From assembly GCA_946479005.1 (NCBI GenBank), contig CAMLEM010000155.1, forward strand, positions 1 to 5,006: a stretch of 5,006 nt of DNA, in the 5' to 3' direction. A model generated the notes under the pieces. The model was given only the letters and a program-made list of their open reading frames with translations. It had not been told where the DNA came from and ran no database searches. Made by a program: the position numbers and the translations under genes. Shown here in pieces: positions 1-5,006 of the stretch (positions are counted from its first letter, which is position 1; every line of letters begins with the position of its first letter). Origin of the DNA: an uncultured Chitinophagaceae bacterium (GTDB lineage Bacteria; Bacteroidota; Bacteroidia; Chitinophagales; Chitinophagaceae).

Positions 1-599
1 TGATCGTGATACAGGGGATGGACGCGGCGGGCAAAGACGGTTTGATCCGTGATGTTCTGTCTTTTAATCCACAGGGGATCAGTGTTCAATCCTTTAAAGT
101 TCCCACCGAAAAAGAGCTCTCTCACGATTTTTTATGGAGGATCCACCGCCACACCCCCGCAAAAAGAATGATCCAGGTATTCAACCGCTCGCATTATGAG
201 GATATTATTGTCACCCGGGTGCACGGGATCATTGATGATGAAACCGCATTTAAAAGAATGAAGGCCATCAATGATTTCGAAAGGCTGCTGAGGGACCACA
301 ACAACACCCATATCCTGAAATTTTATCTTCACGTATCAGAAAAAGAGCAGGCGGAAAGGCTGAAAGAGAGGATCGAGGATCCCACGAAAATGTGGAAATA
401 CAATGAGAAAGACCTGAAAGAGGCGGCAAGGCGACAGGAGTATATCAGGGTGTATGAAGAATGTTTTGAAAATTGCAACGACCCCGAATGGATCATTGTG
501 CCTTCCGACCAGAACTGGTATAAGGAGTACCTGGTGGCCCGGGCGATCCGCGACATGCTGGTAGGCCTGGATATGAAATACCCCGGGATCAAAAAATGA
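1..599 (+). CDS. PPK2-family polyphosphate:nucleotide phosphotransferase, 3' part (5' end outside window)
   Basis: PPK2 enzymes move phosphate between inorganic polyphosphate and nucleotides (AMP, ADP or GDP) in the cytoplasm. The frame is open to the left edge (first full codon at 3), so the GTG at 6 is not the true start; comparison with family lengths suggests some 60-70 N-terminal residues are missing. Counting from that GTG, the Walker A loop GMDAAGKDG lies at residues 4-12, the Walker B-type motif FNRSHYED at 59-66, and the basic lid segment starting MWKYNEKDLKEAARRQEY at about 129. These are hallmarks of the PPK2 domain, and the protein ends shortly after the last expected helix. It most resembles the short single-domain PPK2 group; which nucleotide it prefers (class I, II or III) cannot be decided here. 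mscL follows after 31 bases on the same strand, so co-transcription is plausible. I am confident of the family, not of the substrate. Confidence 0.93.
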   Translation, partial: IVIQGMDAAGKDGLIRDVLSFNPQGISVQSFKVPTEKELSHDFLWRIHRHTPAKRMIQVFNRSHYEDIIVTRVHGIIDDETAFKRMKAINDFERLLRDHNNTHILKFYLHVSEKEQAERLKERIEDPTKMWKYNEKDLKEAARRQEYIRVYEECFENCNDPEWIIVPSDQNWYKEYLVARAIRDMLVGLDMKYPGIKK

Positions 600-630
600 T
601 CATTATTCAATAAACTAAAACCACACAATT

Positions 631-996
631 ATGGGAATGCTAAAAGAATTTCGGGAGTTCGCCCTTCGCGGGAACGTGATCGACCTGGCGGTGGCGGTCA
701 TCATCGGTGGCGCCTTTGGGGCCATCGTAACGGCGCTCACTGATAAGATCCTGATGCCGGTCATTGGCAGTTTTATCGGTAAGAGTTTTGAGTCCCTTAC
801 CGCGGAAGTGAACGGGGTCAGTATCCAGTATGGAGCCTTCATCCAGGCCATCATTAATTTCATCCTGATCGCCTTCTTTGTTTTCCTGATGGTAAAAGCG
901 ATGAACAGCCTTAAAAAGAAAGAGGCTCCCGCAGCTGCGGTGACCCCGGAGGAGATCATCCTGTTAAGGGAGATCCGGGATTCTTTAAGGAAATGA
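631..996 (+). CDS. mscL: Large-conductance mechanosensitive channel MscL
   Basis: MscL forms a homopentameric inner-membrane pore that opens under membrane tension and releases solutes during hypo-osmotic shock. The 121-residue product shows the whole family layout. An amphipathic N-terminal helix with the signature KEFREFALRGNVIDLAV comes first (residues 5-21). The Gly/Ala-rich pore helix TM1 spans about 16-44 and ends in the conserved ILMPVIG. A short periplasmic loop with SIQYGAFIQ follows (64-72), then TM2 (about 70-90) and a basic KKK linker. The cytoplasmic bundle helix TPEEIILLREIRDSLRK (105-121) closes the protein. It is shorter than the 136-residue E. coli protein mainly through the periplasmic loop and C-terminus. 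The ATG at 631 is preceded by the A-rich leader ACACAATT with no Shine-Dalgarno, as is usual in Bacteroidota; the ATG at 637 would also fit. It sits between the PPK2 gene and scpA. Confidence 0.97.
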   Translation: MGMLKEFREFALRGNVIDLAVAVIIGGAFGAIVTALTDKILMPVIGSFIGKSFESLTAEVNGVSIQYGAFIQAIINFILIAFFVFLMVKAMNSLKKKEAPAAAVTPEEIILLREIRDSLRK

Positions 997-1062
997 TGGG
1001 GATAAAATATGCAGGGATTGACGCCCCGCATCCTTTATTTTGCAAGACTTAAAAACAGCCTA

Positions 1063-1854
1063 GTGAGCCACGGATCATACCAGATAAAGCTACCCCAGTT
1101 TGAAGGGCCTTTCGACCTCCTGCTTTTCTTCATAGAAAGGGATGAGCTGGACATTTATAACATTCCGATCACGAAGATCATCAATGATTTTCTTTCCTAT
1201 ATCCACGAATCCGGGGAATTGAATATCGAGCTCAGCAGCGAGTTCATCCTTTTCATTTCAACGCTGATGCGCATCAAGGCCAAAATGCTCCTCCCCCGGA
1301 AAGAGGTGGATGCGGATGGCAACGAGGTGGATCCGCGGCAGGAGCTGATCAACAAGATCCTGGAGTACAAGCGGTTCAAGGAGGCTTCGGCGCAGATGGC
1401 GGAACTGGAAGCGACCCGGATGCTGATGGTGAAAAGAGGGAATATCCAGGATGAGCTCGCAAGGATCGGCGAGGAGTCGGGGGAGGGAACGGAGATCCAG
1501 CAGATCACGCTGTTCAAGCTGATGCGCGCCTTTGAAAAGGCGATGCAGAAATACAGTGATCGCATCAACCGACCGGTACATACGGTAACGCAGTACAATT
1601 ATACGATGGAGGCCAGCCGCGACAGGATGCTGAACCTGGCCCGGGAAGAAAGGACCCTGGTTTTTGAACGGATCTTCGAGGAAGCGGAGAACAGGGTGCA
1701 CGCCATTTTTCTTTTCCTTTCATTGCTTGAACTGGTCCAGCAAAAATTCCTCAAGATCATCGTGGGAGAAGGGAAGAACAATTTCATCATTGAATACAAT
1801 GAGCCCGAGAACCGGATCGCGGAGCTGGAGGGTTCAGATCAACCTTTAAATTGA
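1063..1854 (+). CDS. scpA: Segregation and condensation protein A (ScpA, kleisin)
   Basis: ScpA is the kleisin that bridges the two SMC heads and, with ScpB, forms the bacterial condensin that compacts and segregates the chromosome. Using the GTG at 1063 the product has 263 residues. The N-terminal domain opens with YQIKLPQFEGPFDLLLFFIE (residues 6-25), followed by the DELDIYNIPITKI helix that contacts the SMC neck and the LMRIKAKMLLPRKE helix. An acidic, charged middle linker (about 80-165) follows. The C-terminal winged helix (about 195-255) contains FLFLSLLELVQQK, which in the family binds the SMC head. An in-frame ATG at 1009 would add 18 residues (MQGLTPRILYFARLKNSL) with no resemblance to the family N-terminus, so I prefer the GTG; the upstream ATG is not excluded. 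scpB is not in the window. osmC starts 5 bases after the stop. Confidence 0.95.
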   Translation: MSHGSYQIKLPQFEGPFDLLLFFIERDELDIYNIPITKIINDFLSYIHESGELNIELSSEFILFISTLMRIKAKMLLPRKEVDADGNEVDPRQELINKILEYKRFKEASAQMAELEATRMLMVKRGNIQDELARIGEESGEGTEIQQITLFKLMRAFEKAMQKYSDRINRPVHTVTQYNYTMEASRDRMLNLAREERTLVFERIFEEAENRVHAIFLFLSLLELVQQKFLKIIVGEGKNNFIIEYNEPENRIAELEGSDQPLN

Positions 1855-1859
1855 ATCAA

Positions 1860-2270
1860 ATGAAAAGTAACGCAACAGCCAACTGGAAAGGCACAGGTAA
1901 GGAAGGAATGGGAACCGTTTCCTCAAAATCAGGAGTATTGTCGAATACAAAGTATGATTACAAGAGCCGCTTTGAGGGCGGAGAATATACCAATCCCGAA
2001 GAACTGGTGGCTGCCGCGCACGCGGGCTGTTTTTCGATGAAGCTGAGCTTTGTATTGGGCGCCGCGGGATTTACGCCAGATAATATTGAAACCACCTGTA
2101 CCATTACACTCGAAAGTGGTGCCGTGACCTCCTCTCATCTTGTAGTAAAAGCATCCGTCCCCGGTATCGATGAAGCGAAATTCCTGGAATGTGCCAATGA
2201 GGCCAAGACGGGTTGCCCCATCAGCAAATTGCTGAATACGAATATTACGATGGAAGCGAGTTTGGGGTAG
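1860..2270 (+). CDS. osmC: OsmC-type organic hydroperoxide peroxidase
   Basis: OsmC/Ohr proteins are small cytoplasmic, dimeric thiol peroxidases that reduce organic and hydrogen peroxides with a pair of reactive cysteines. From the ATG at 1860 the product has 136 residues, close to the 143 of E. coli OsmC, and can be aligned along most of its length: WKGTGKEGMGTVSSKSGVL (9-27), the Arg-bearing SRFEGG (36-41), TNPEELVAAAHAGCFSM (44-60) and the second Cys motif TGCPISKLL (117-125). The expected active-site residues are present: Cys57 (peroxidatic), Cys119 (resolving), Arg37 and Glu48. This pattern fits the OsmC rather than the Ohr subfamily. A TTG at 1851 would overlap the scpA stop; the ATG 9 bases later gives the family-like N-terminus. 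The 5-base gap to scpA suggests read-through transcription, although OsmC homologues are usually stress-induced and a promoter inside scpA is possible. A convergent terminator follows. Confidence 0.95.
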   Translation: MKSNATANWKGTGKEGMGTVSSKSGVLSNTKYDYKSRFEGGEYTNPEELVAAAHAGCFSMKLSFVLGAAGFTPDNIETTCTITLESGAVTSSHLVVKASVPGIDEAKFLECANEAKTGCPISKLLNTNITMEASLG

Positions 2271-2336
2271 GAACAGCGCAACGAAACAGCCCTTACGTCT
2301 TCTCTGCTATTTTTTGAGCAAAGCGAGGGCTGTTCC
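2270..2336. terminator. Probable bidirectional terminator between convergent genes
   Basis: The gap between osmC (plus) and the small exported-protein gene (minus) holds a perfect 9-bp inverted repeat, AACAGCCCT (2285-2293) with AGGGCTGTT (2326-2334). Nested inside its loop is a second stem, TGCT (2305-2308) with AGCA (2317-2320), closed by ATTTTTTG. The 3' arm can also pair with GGAACAGC at 2270-2277 (via GCTGTTCC, 2329-2336), so two outer pairings compete. Position and symmetry fit a shared terminator. The weak point is the lack of a long T run after the stem on either strand (plus: CCTTTGGG; minus: TTTCGTTG). Confidence 0.5.
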
Positions 2337-2376
2337 TTTGGGACTCTCCTGTATATTGGAATTGAACGAAGGCTAT

Positions 2377-2730
2377 TCATTGCTCTTTGCTTTTTGTGAG
2401 AATAAAATCCCTGCGCAGGGCATAATAAGTGTCGTCGTATGCGTCCGCGCCCGCGGGTGCGATCCCCACAATTACCCGTTTGCTGATTGGCTTCGATCCC
2501 GCCGCGACCACCTGAAGTTGGTATACCCCTGGTTTTAGGCGGGTAAAAAAATAAAACCCACGATTATCGGTCTTCACGGAGTCTGCTTTCTTCGAAGCCG
2601 AGTCTATCGCTATCACCAGTGTTCCGGTCAGCGCCCGCTCATCCGGGTCCCGGACAGTTCCTTCCACCTGGCAAAAACCCCGGGCCGCCAGTGTAAGAAG
2701 GATTCCAACTGTGATAAATACTATTTTCAT
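2377..2730 (-). CDS. Small exported protein with carboxypeptidase-regulatory-like domain
   Basis: The 117-residue product starts with a Sec signal peptide (MKIVFITVGILLTLAARGFC, residues 1-20) with a likely cut before Gln21; RGFC is not a good lipobox, so a lipoprotein is unlikely. The mature part (about 22-92) reads as one beta-sandwich of the carboxypeptidase-regulatory/CnaB-like type common in Bacteroidota exported proteins: VEGTVRDPDERALTGTLVIA, then TDNRGFYFFTRLKPGVYQLQ (54-73) with the typical T-DxxGxFxFxxLxPGxYxLxV spacing. The tail (93-117, ADAYDDTYYALRRDFILTK) is charged and fits no domain I know. Unlike TonB-dependent receptors, which carry such a domain in front of a plug and barrel, this protein is the domain alone. 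Its ATG lies 3 bases after the stop of the metalloprotease frame, so the two are probably co-translated from one mRNA. Its function is unknown; binding to the protease, a surface protein or a glycan is speculation. Confidence 0.82.
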   Translation of the reverse strand: MKIVFITVGILLTLAARGFCQVEGTVRDPDERALTGTLVIAIDSASKKADSVKTDNRGFYFFTRLKPGVYQLQVVAAGSKPISKRVIVGIAPAGADAYDDTYYALRRDFILTKSKEQ

Positions 2731-2733
2731 CAG

Positions 2734-3870
2734 TTACTTCATTTTGATGTGTGCCATACAGTTTCCTCTTCCGGGATCGGCATCGCCAAAATATTTTCCT
2801 CCCGTATTCATCCCGGTTCCTGCTATGGAGGTGCAAAGTCGTTTTCCCAGCGCGGTCAGCGCGGTTGAAACCATAAAGTATTCATTGGCGTTCCTGTGAT
2901 CGTGAAGGGCCCATTCGAAACAGGGATAATAAGCCATAAAACAGGTTAGATCGCCGCTTTCCTGGGTCCCGCGTTTGCCAACACTACCTGCAATGGTCCA
3001 GGGAAGGGAAACAACCTGACCGTTCTCGTCCCTTACGATGTATGGCGGCGTATGGTTTTTTACGGCTTCCACATTTCGCGGCACAGGTTTCGAAGGACCG
3101 TGATGCGGTATGAACACGCCGTGCCCCAATTCGTGCGCGATCACCTGTCCCCAGTATTCATCCTGTGAAAATGGCAATGTTGCATTCACTGACCGGTAAT
3201 TTCGCTGGTGTTCCCGGAATCCGGAGCCTACCTGCGCTGTATCGATCACAATCTTTTCGATCAATTCAGGGATATTCGGACTGCCGTATGCTTTTCCCGC
3301 CACGTTTCGGAGATTTCCCTCCGGATCATATTCCCGGATGACATCTATTTTTAAATACAGGGCATATTGCCTGTGTTCATTGGCGTAGCCGGCGTTATTG
3401 TTCAATTGTTTGTCATCGGGCAATTCTTCAGGAATGAATTTGATGGTATCAATCCGTGACGCGTTTGAAAACAGTCCAATGCCAAAATCGAACACTTTGT
3501 AATCAGAAATGGTTGCTTTCAAACCCAATTCCTTCTTCAGTGGGTTCAGCTTTTTGTAGTTCCCACCGGCAATCACACCCCGGTATTCTTCATACGTTGT
3601 CAGTCCATCTCCCTTATGGCCCTGTCCCGGAATGGTTTCGTGATCGGCTGTATCATTTAAAGATCCATATTGCGCCAGCCAGGCGGTGGCAATTTTCGAG
3701 TCCGGGCTTCTTTTTGGAATGGGTATCTGCTCTACACCAGTAGGCGTGAGAAGTTTTCCCTTCACCCGGAAACCACCTTCAAGTATGGCTTCTACAGTCA
3801 GGGTGGTCCAGGCGCCACCATCATAGCAGCCGATCGTTGCCGTACCAGTTTTCCCGTCGGGCGAGTTCAC
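2734..3870 (-). CDS. Metzincin-like zinc metalloprotease, catalytic C-terminal part (frameshifted gene)
   Basis: The 378-codon frame holds the catalytic half of a predicted zinc peptidase. Residues 10-65 look like the end of a beta-rich domain (TATIGCYDGGAWTTLTVEAI, IPKRSPDSKIATAW). Residues 86-98 (KGDGLTTYEEYRG) resemble a Ca-binding EF-hand or thrombospondin-3 loop. The zinc site HELGHGVFIPHH (246-257; bases 3100-3135) gives His246, Glu247 and His250, with His256 at the spacing of the third metzincin ligand; the usual Gly after HEXXHXX is Phe253. SGDLTCFMAY (305-314; bases 2929-2958) is a good Met-turn candidate. The frame has no signal peptide; its first usable start is the GTG at 3870, which overlaps the upstream stop by 4 bases. 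Reading the frame upstream of this GTG gives LPDLRFLPHRIG, which looks like real protein, so the piece is probably the C-terminal half of the upstream gene rather than a separate protein. Substrate and exact peptidase family are unknown. Confidence 0.8.
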   Translation of the reverse strand: MNSPDGKTGTATIGCYDGGAWTTLTVEAILEGGFRVKGKLLTPTGVEQIPIPKRSPDSKIATAWLAQYGSLNDTADHETIPGQGHKGDGLTTYEEYRGVIAGGNYKKLNPLKKELGLKATISDYKVFDFGIGLFSNASRIDTIKFIPEELPDDKQLNNNAGYANEHRQYALYLKIDVIREYDPEGNLRNVAGKAYGSPNIPELIEKIVIDTAQVGSGFREHQRNYRSVNATLPFSQDEYWGQVIAHELGHGVFIPHHGPSKPVPRNVEAVKNHTPPYIVRDENGQVVSLPWTIAGSVGKRGTQESGDLTCFMAYYPCFEWALHDHRNANEYFMVSTALTALGKRLCTSIAGTGMNTGGKYFGDADPGRGNCMAHIKMK

Positions 3871-4709
3871 TTCGATGGACTGATCGGCTTCGATGCTTTC
3901 TCCAATCCGGTGAGGAAGAAAGCGAAGGTCTGGAAGCTGCTGCAGCGGGGGTCCACGGGCATATTGAGTGTGGTGCCTGATTCGCTGGAAGTGTTTTCCA
4001 GTTTCAATTCAAATCTCGCCACTTTAAAAGGGGAATTGCCTCCATTCCTGCTCTGCAGTTTCATATTGATATCGATCACGGTGCCTTTTCGCAGTTCATC
4101 GGCTGTTGCCCTGGGCCACCAGTTATTATAGTTATCGGGTGTAACGATCAATACTGCATCCAGGGGACCCTGGATCAGGCTCCAGCTAACGGTGGTGGTG
4201 ACCTTATCGGTGGGGGTGATATTACTCACCCGGGTTTGTGAGCCGGTGAGCAGGTTTAAATTCTGATCCGGCTGATAGGGCTGATCTTCGGGCAGCACAT
4301 CCTGGGAATGCATTTCGTGTGGTTCGGGGAACTCACAGAGTGAGCCGATCTGGCGGCAGGTGAATGCTGGTGAGATGGAGTGGACGCGGTAAGTGCGGCC
4401 GCTCCGGTCGAAACTCACTTCATAAAGTTGGGCTTTCCCAACGCCATAGCACTGCTCCTTGCAAACCTCCTGCCCGTTAATTCTCATCACCGAAGTTTTT
4501 CTCACGATCCCCTGCGCCTGGTTATTGGTGATGGTGATGTCGATCCAGAGATCGGATTCTCCCAATGCCCCTTCCAGTTTAGTATGGGATGACATCGTAC
4601 CGCTCCATTTACCGGTGATGTTCTGGGCGTTCGCGTAAAATGTCAGCAGGTAAAACCCGAGGGAAAGGATCCCGCACAATAGTCTGGCAGAATGGCTGGT
4701 CGTGTACAT
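3867..4709 (-). CDS. Secreted N-terminal part of the metalloprotease (frameshifted gene), unknown domain
   Basis: The 280-codon frame begins with a clear Sec signal peptide: basic start, hydrophobic LLCGILSLGFYLLTFY (residues 10-25) and an Ala-Asn-Ala cut before Gln29. The mature part starts NITGKWSGTM and continues as beta-rich sequence. Four cysteines (83, 87, 118, 125) could form two disulfides, which fits a periplasmic or extracellular location. A second beta-rich unit (about 170-250) contains DAVLIVTPDNYNNWWPRATA and FKVARFELKLENTSSESGTT. I do not recognise a named domain. After about residue 254 the frame gives a tail (CSSFQTFAFFLTGLEK...) that looks like out-of-frame reading; a one-base shift at the C run joins it to the protease frame. 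The reconstructed protein is about 658 residues: signal peptide, two beta-rich units, Ca-loop-like segment and zincin domain. The start is the ATG at 4709; no in-frame alternative preserves the signal peptide better. No convincing promoter is visible upstream. Confidence 0.78.
   Translation of the reverse strand: MYTTSHSARLLCGILSLGFYLLTFYANAQNITGKWSGTMSSHTKLEGALGESDLWIDITITNNQAQGIVRKTSVMRINGQEVCKEQCYGVGKAQLYEVSFDRSGRTYRVHSISPAFTCRQIGSLCEFPEPHEMHSQDVLPEDQPYQPDQNLNLLTGSQTRVSNITPTDKVTTTVSWSLIQGPLDAVLIVTPDNYNNWWPRATADELRKGTVIDINMKLQSRNGGNSPFKVARFELKLENTSSESGTTLNMPVDPRCSSFQTFAFFLTGLEKASKPISPSK
3947..3951 (-). other. Probable frameshift site: five-base C run (minus strand) in the metalloprotease gene
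   Basis: On the minus strand the bases read GTGGACCCCCGCTGC. The upstream frame reads Val-Asp-Pro-Arg-Cys. Adding one C gives Val-Asp-Pro-Pro-Leu-Gln-Gln and continues without a stop into the protease frame through LPDLRFLPHRIG. The protease frame is open only below base 4009 (a TGA occupies 4011-4009) and the upstream frame ends at 3867, so the shift must lie within about 140 bases; this run is the only obvious slippage-prone tract in it. The cause may be a sequencing or assembly indel, a real mutation, or slippage during transcription or translation. Confidence 0.6.
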
Positions 4710-4790
4710 CGCCTAAACTTCATTAAAGTTTCAGGCAGGATTAGTAGAAGGTTGACAGGGACGAAAGAGTATAAAAGGTAAAGCATTTTT

Positions 4791-4841
4791 GGGAGTGTGG
4801 GAATACGTATTCCACACCCCGCCAGCGGCAGGGCGAGGAAT
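4791..4841. repeat. REP-like element: two overlapping palindromes
   Basis: GGAATACGTATTCC (4800-4813) is a perfect 14-bp palindrome; allowing one bulged G it extends to GTGTG/CACAC arms (4795-4817). Its right half is shared with a second, 33-base imperfect palindrome (4809-4841), ATTCCACACCCCGCC - AGC - GGCAGGGCGAGGAAT, with three mismatches and a three-base loop. The two folds exclude each other. Short GC-rich palindromes between genes are typical of dispersed REP-type repeats; whether this one is repeated in the genome cannot be seen here. Confidence 0.5.
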
Positions 4842-4947
4842 CTTTACCCTTTCCCCAACCAGGCCCATTTCTCTGACTGCTCCACCCTTGCCTTATACTT
4901 TACTTTATTGATTCTCAATCAAATACCGAAACAAAAACAATAATCTA

Positions 4948-5006
4948 CTGATTTACCTCTGACTAAAAGTCAGAAATAACTCAGAGATCAATCAGATTTT
5001 AGTCAG
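4948..5006. repeat. AT-rich nested inverted repeats at the window edge
   Basis: Three pairings overlap. A 17-base arm at 4948-4964 pairs with 4979-4995 (14 of 17, including CTGATT/AATCAG and CTCTGA/TCAGAG). CTGACT-AAA-AGTCAG (4959-4973) is a perfect small hairpin. CTGACTAAAA (4959-4968) is repeated inverted and perfect as TTTTAGTCAG at 4997-5006. The block is AT-rich compared with the genes and is cut by the window end, so a terminator, an operator or the end of a mobile element are all possible. Confidence 0.45.

Noticed and set aside
615..1031. Minus-strand open frame of 138 codons across mscL
   Set aside because: It is the antisense shadow of the certain mscL gene; its translation has no recognisable domain.
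1018..1042. TTG ... TTTATTTTG ahead of the scpA GTG as a Bacteroidota-type promoter
   Set aside because: The -7 box matches only partly (TTnnTTTG) and the spacer is 14 bases instead of about 19-23. It lies in a likely operon, so I do not call it.
1197..1701. Two long minus-strand open frames inside scpA
   Set aside because: They are antisense shadows of a well-conserved kleisin gene, with low-complexity Ser/Arg/Leu-rich translations.
2314..2538. Plus-strand open frame of 74 codons after osmC
   Set aside because: It overlaps the terminator and the 3' end of the small exported-protein gene on the other strand; the translation has no recognisable features.
3945..3953. Classical -1 programmed frameshift heptamer at the C run
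   Set aside because: In the upstream frame the codons are GAC CCC CGC; the P-site Pro tRNA could re-pair, but the A-site Arg tRNA could not pair with CCG, so the standard X XXY YYZ pattern is not met. Transcriptional slippage or an indel remains more likely.
3670..4131. Plus-strand open frame of 153 codons opposite the metalloprotease gene
   Set aside because: It lies antisense to the frameshift region, starts inside the coding strand of the protease and has no domain-like sequence.
4752..4775. TTGACA followed by TATAAA on the plus strand, resembling a sigma-70 promoter
   Set aside because: The spacer is only 12 bases instead of about 17, Bacteroidota use a different consensus (TTG and TAnnTTTG), and no plus-strand gene begins nearby within the window.

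Overview
The window looks like a stretch of Bacteroidota chromosome, plausibly family Chitinophagaceae. The reasons are the ScpA and OsmC sequences, A-rich leaders without Shine-Dalgarno sequences (for example the bases before mscL), secreted proteins whose signal peptides end at Ala-Gln or Cys-Gln, and roughly balanced base composition. The taxonomic call is inference from family resemblance; there is no rRNA or other marker here.

Left half, plus strand (1-2270): four compact co-directional housekeeping genes. They are the 3' part of a PPK2-family polyphosphate:nucleotide phosphotransferase (cut by the window edge), mscL (mechanosensitive channel), scpA (condensin kleisin subunit) and an osmC-type peroxidase. 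The gaps are 31, about 66 and 5 bases, so a shared transcript is likely. Three of the four (polyphosphate metabolism, osmotic release valve, peroxide detoxification) fit a stress-survival theme; scpA belongs to chromosome segregation.

Middle (2271-2376): a short convergent intergenic gap with a 9-bp perfect stem and a nested hairpin, probably a bidirectional terminator.

Right half, minus strand (4709 down to 2377): a secreted-protein operon. Two overlapping reading frames (280 and 378 codons) look like the halves of one secreted zinc metalloprotease of about 658 residues, split by a one-base deletion in a C run (five G on the plus strand at 3947-3951). The upstream half has the signal peptide. 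The downstream half has the HEXXH-type zinc site and a Met-turn-like motif but no export signal. A small exported protein with a carboxypeptidase-regulatory-like beta-sandwich fold follows 3 bases later.

Right end (4710-5006): about 297 bases with no convincing gene. It holds two clusters of overlapping inverted repeats, one GC-rich and REP-like (4791-4841), the other AT-rich and running to the window edge (4948-5006).

The most interesting part is the broken or recoded metalloprotease and its small exported partner. I see no defence system, CRISPR array, RNA gene or insertion-sequence transposase.
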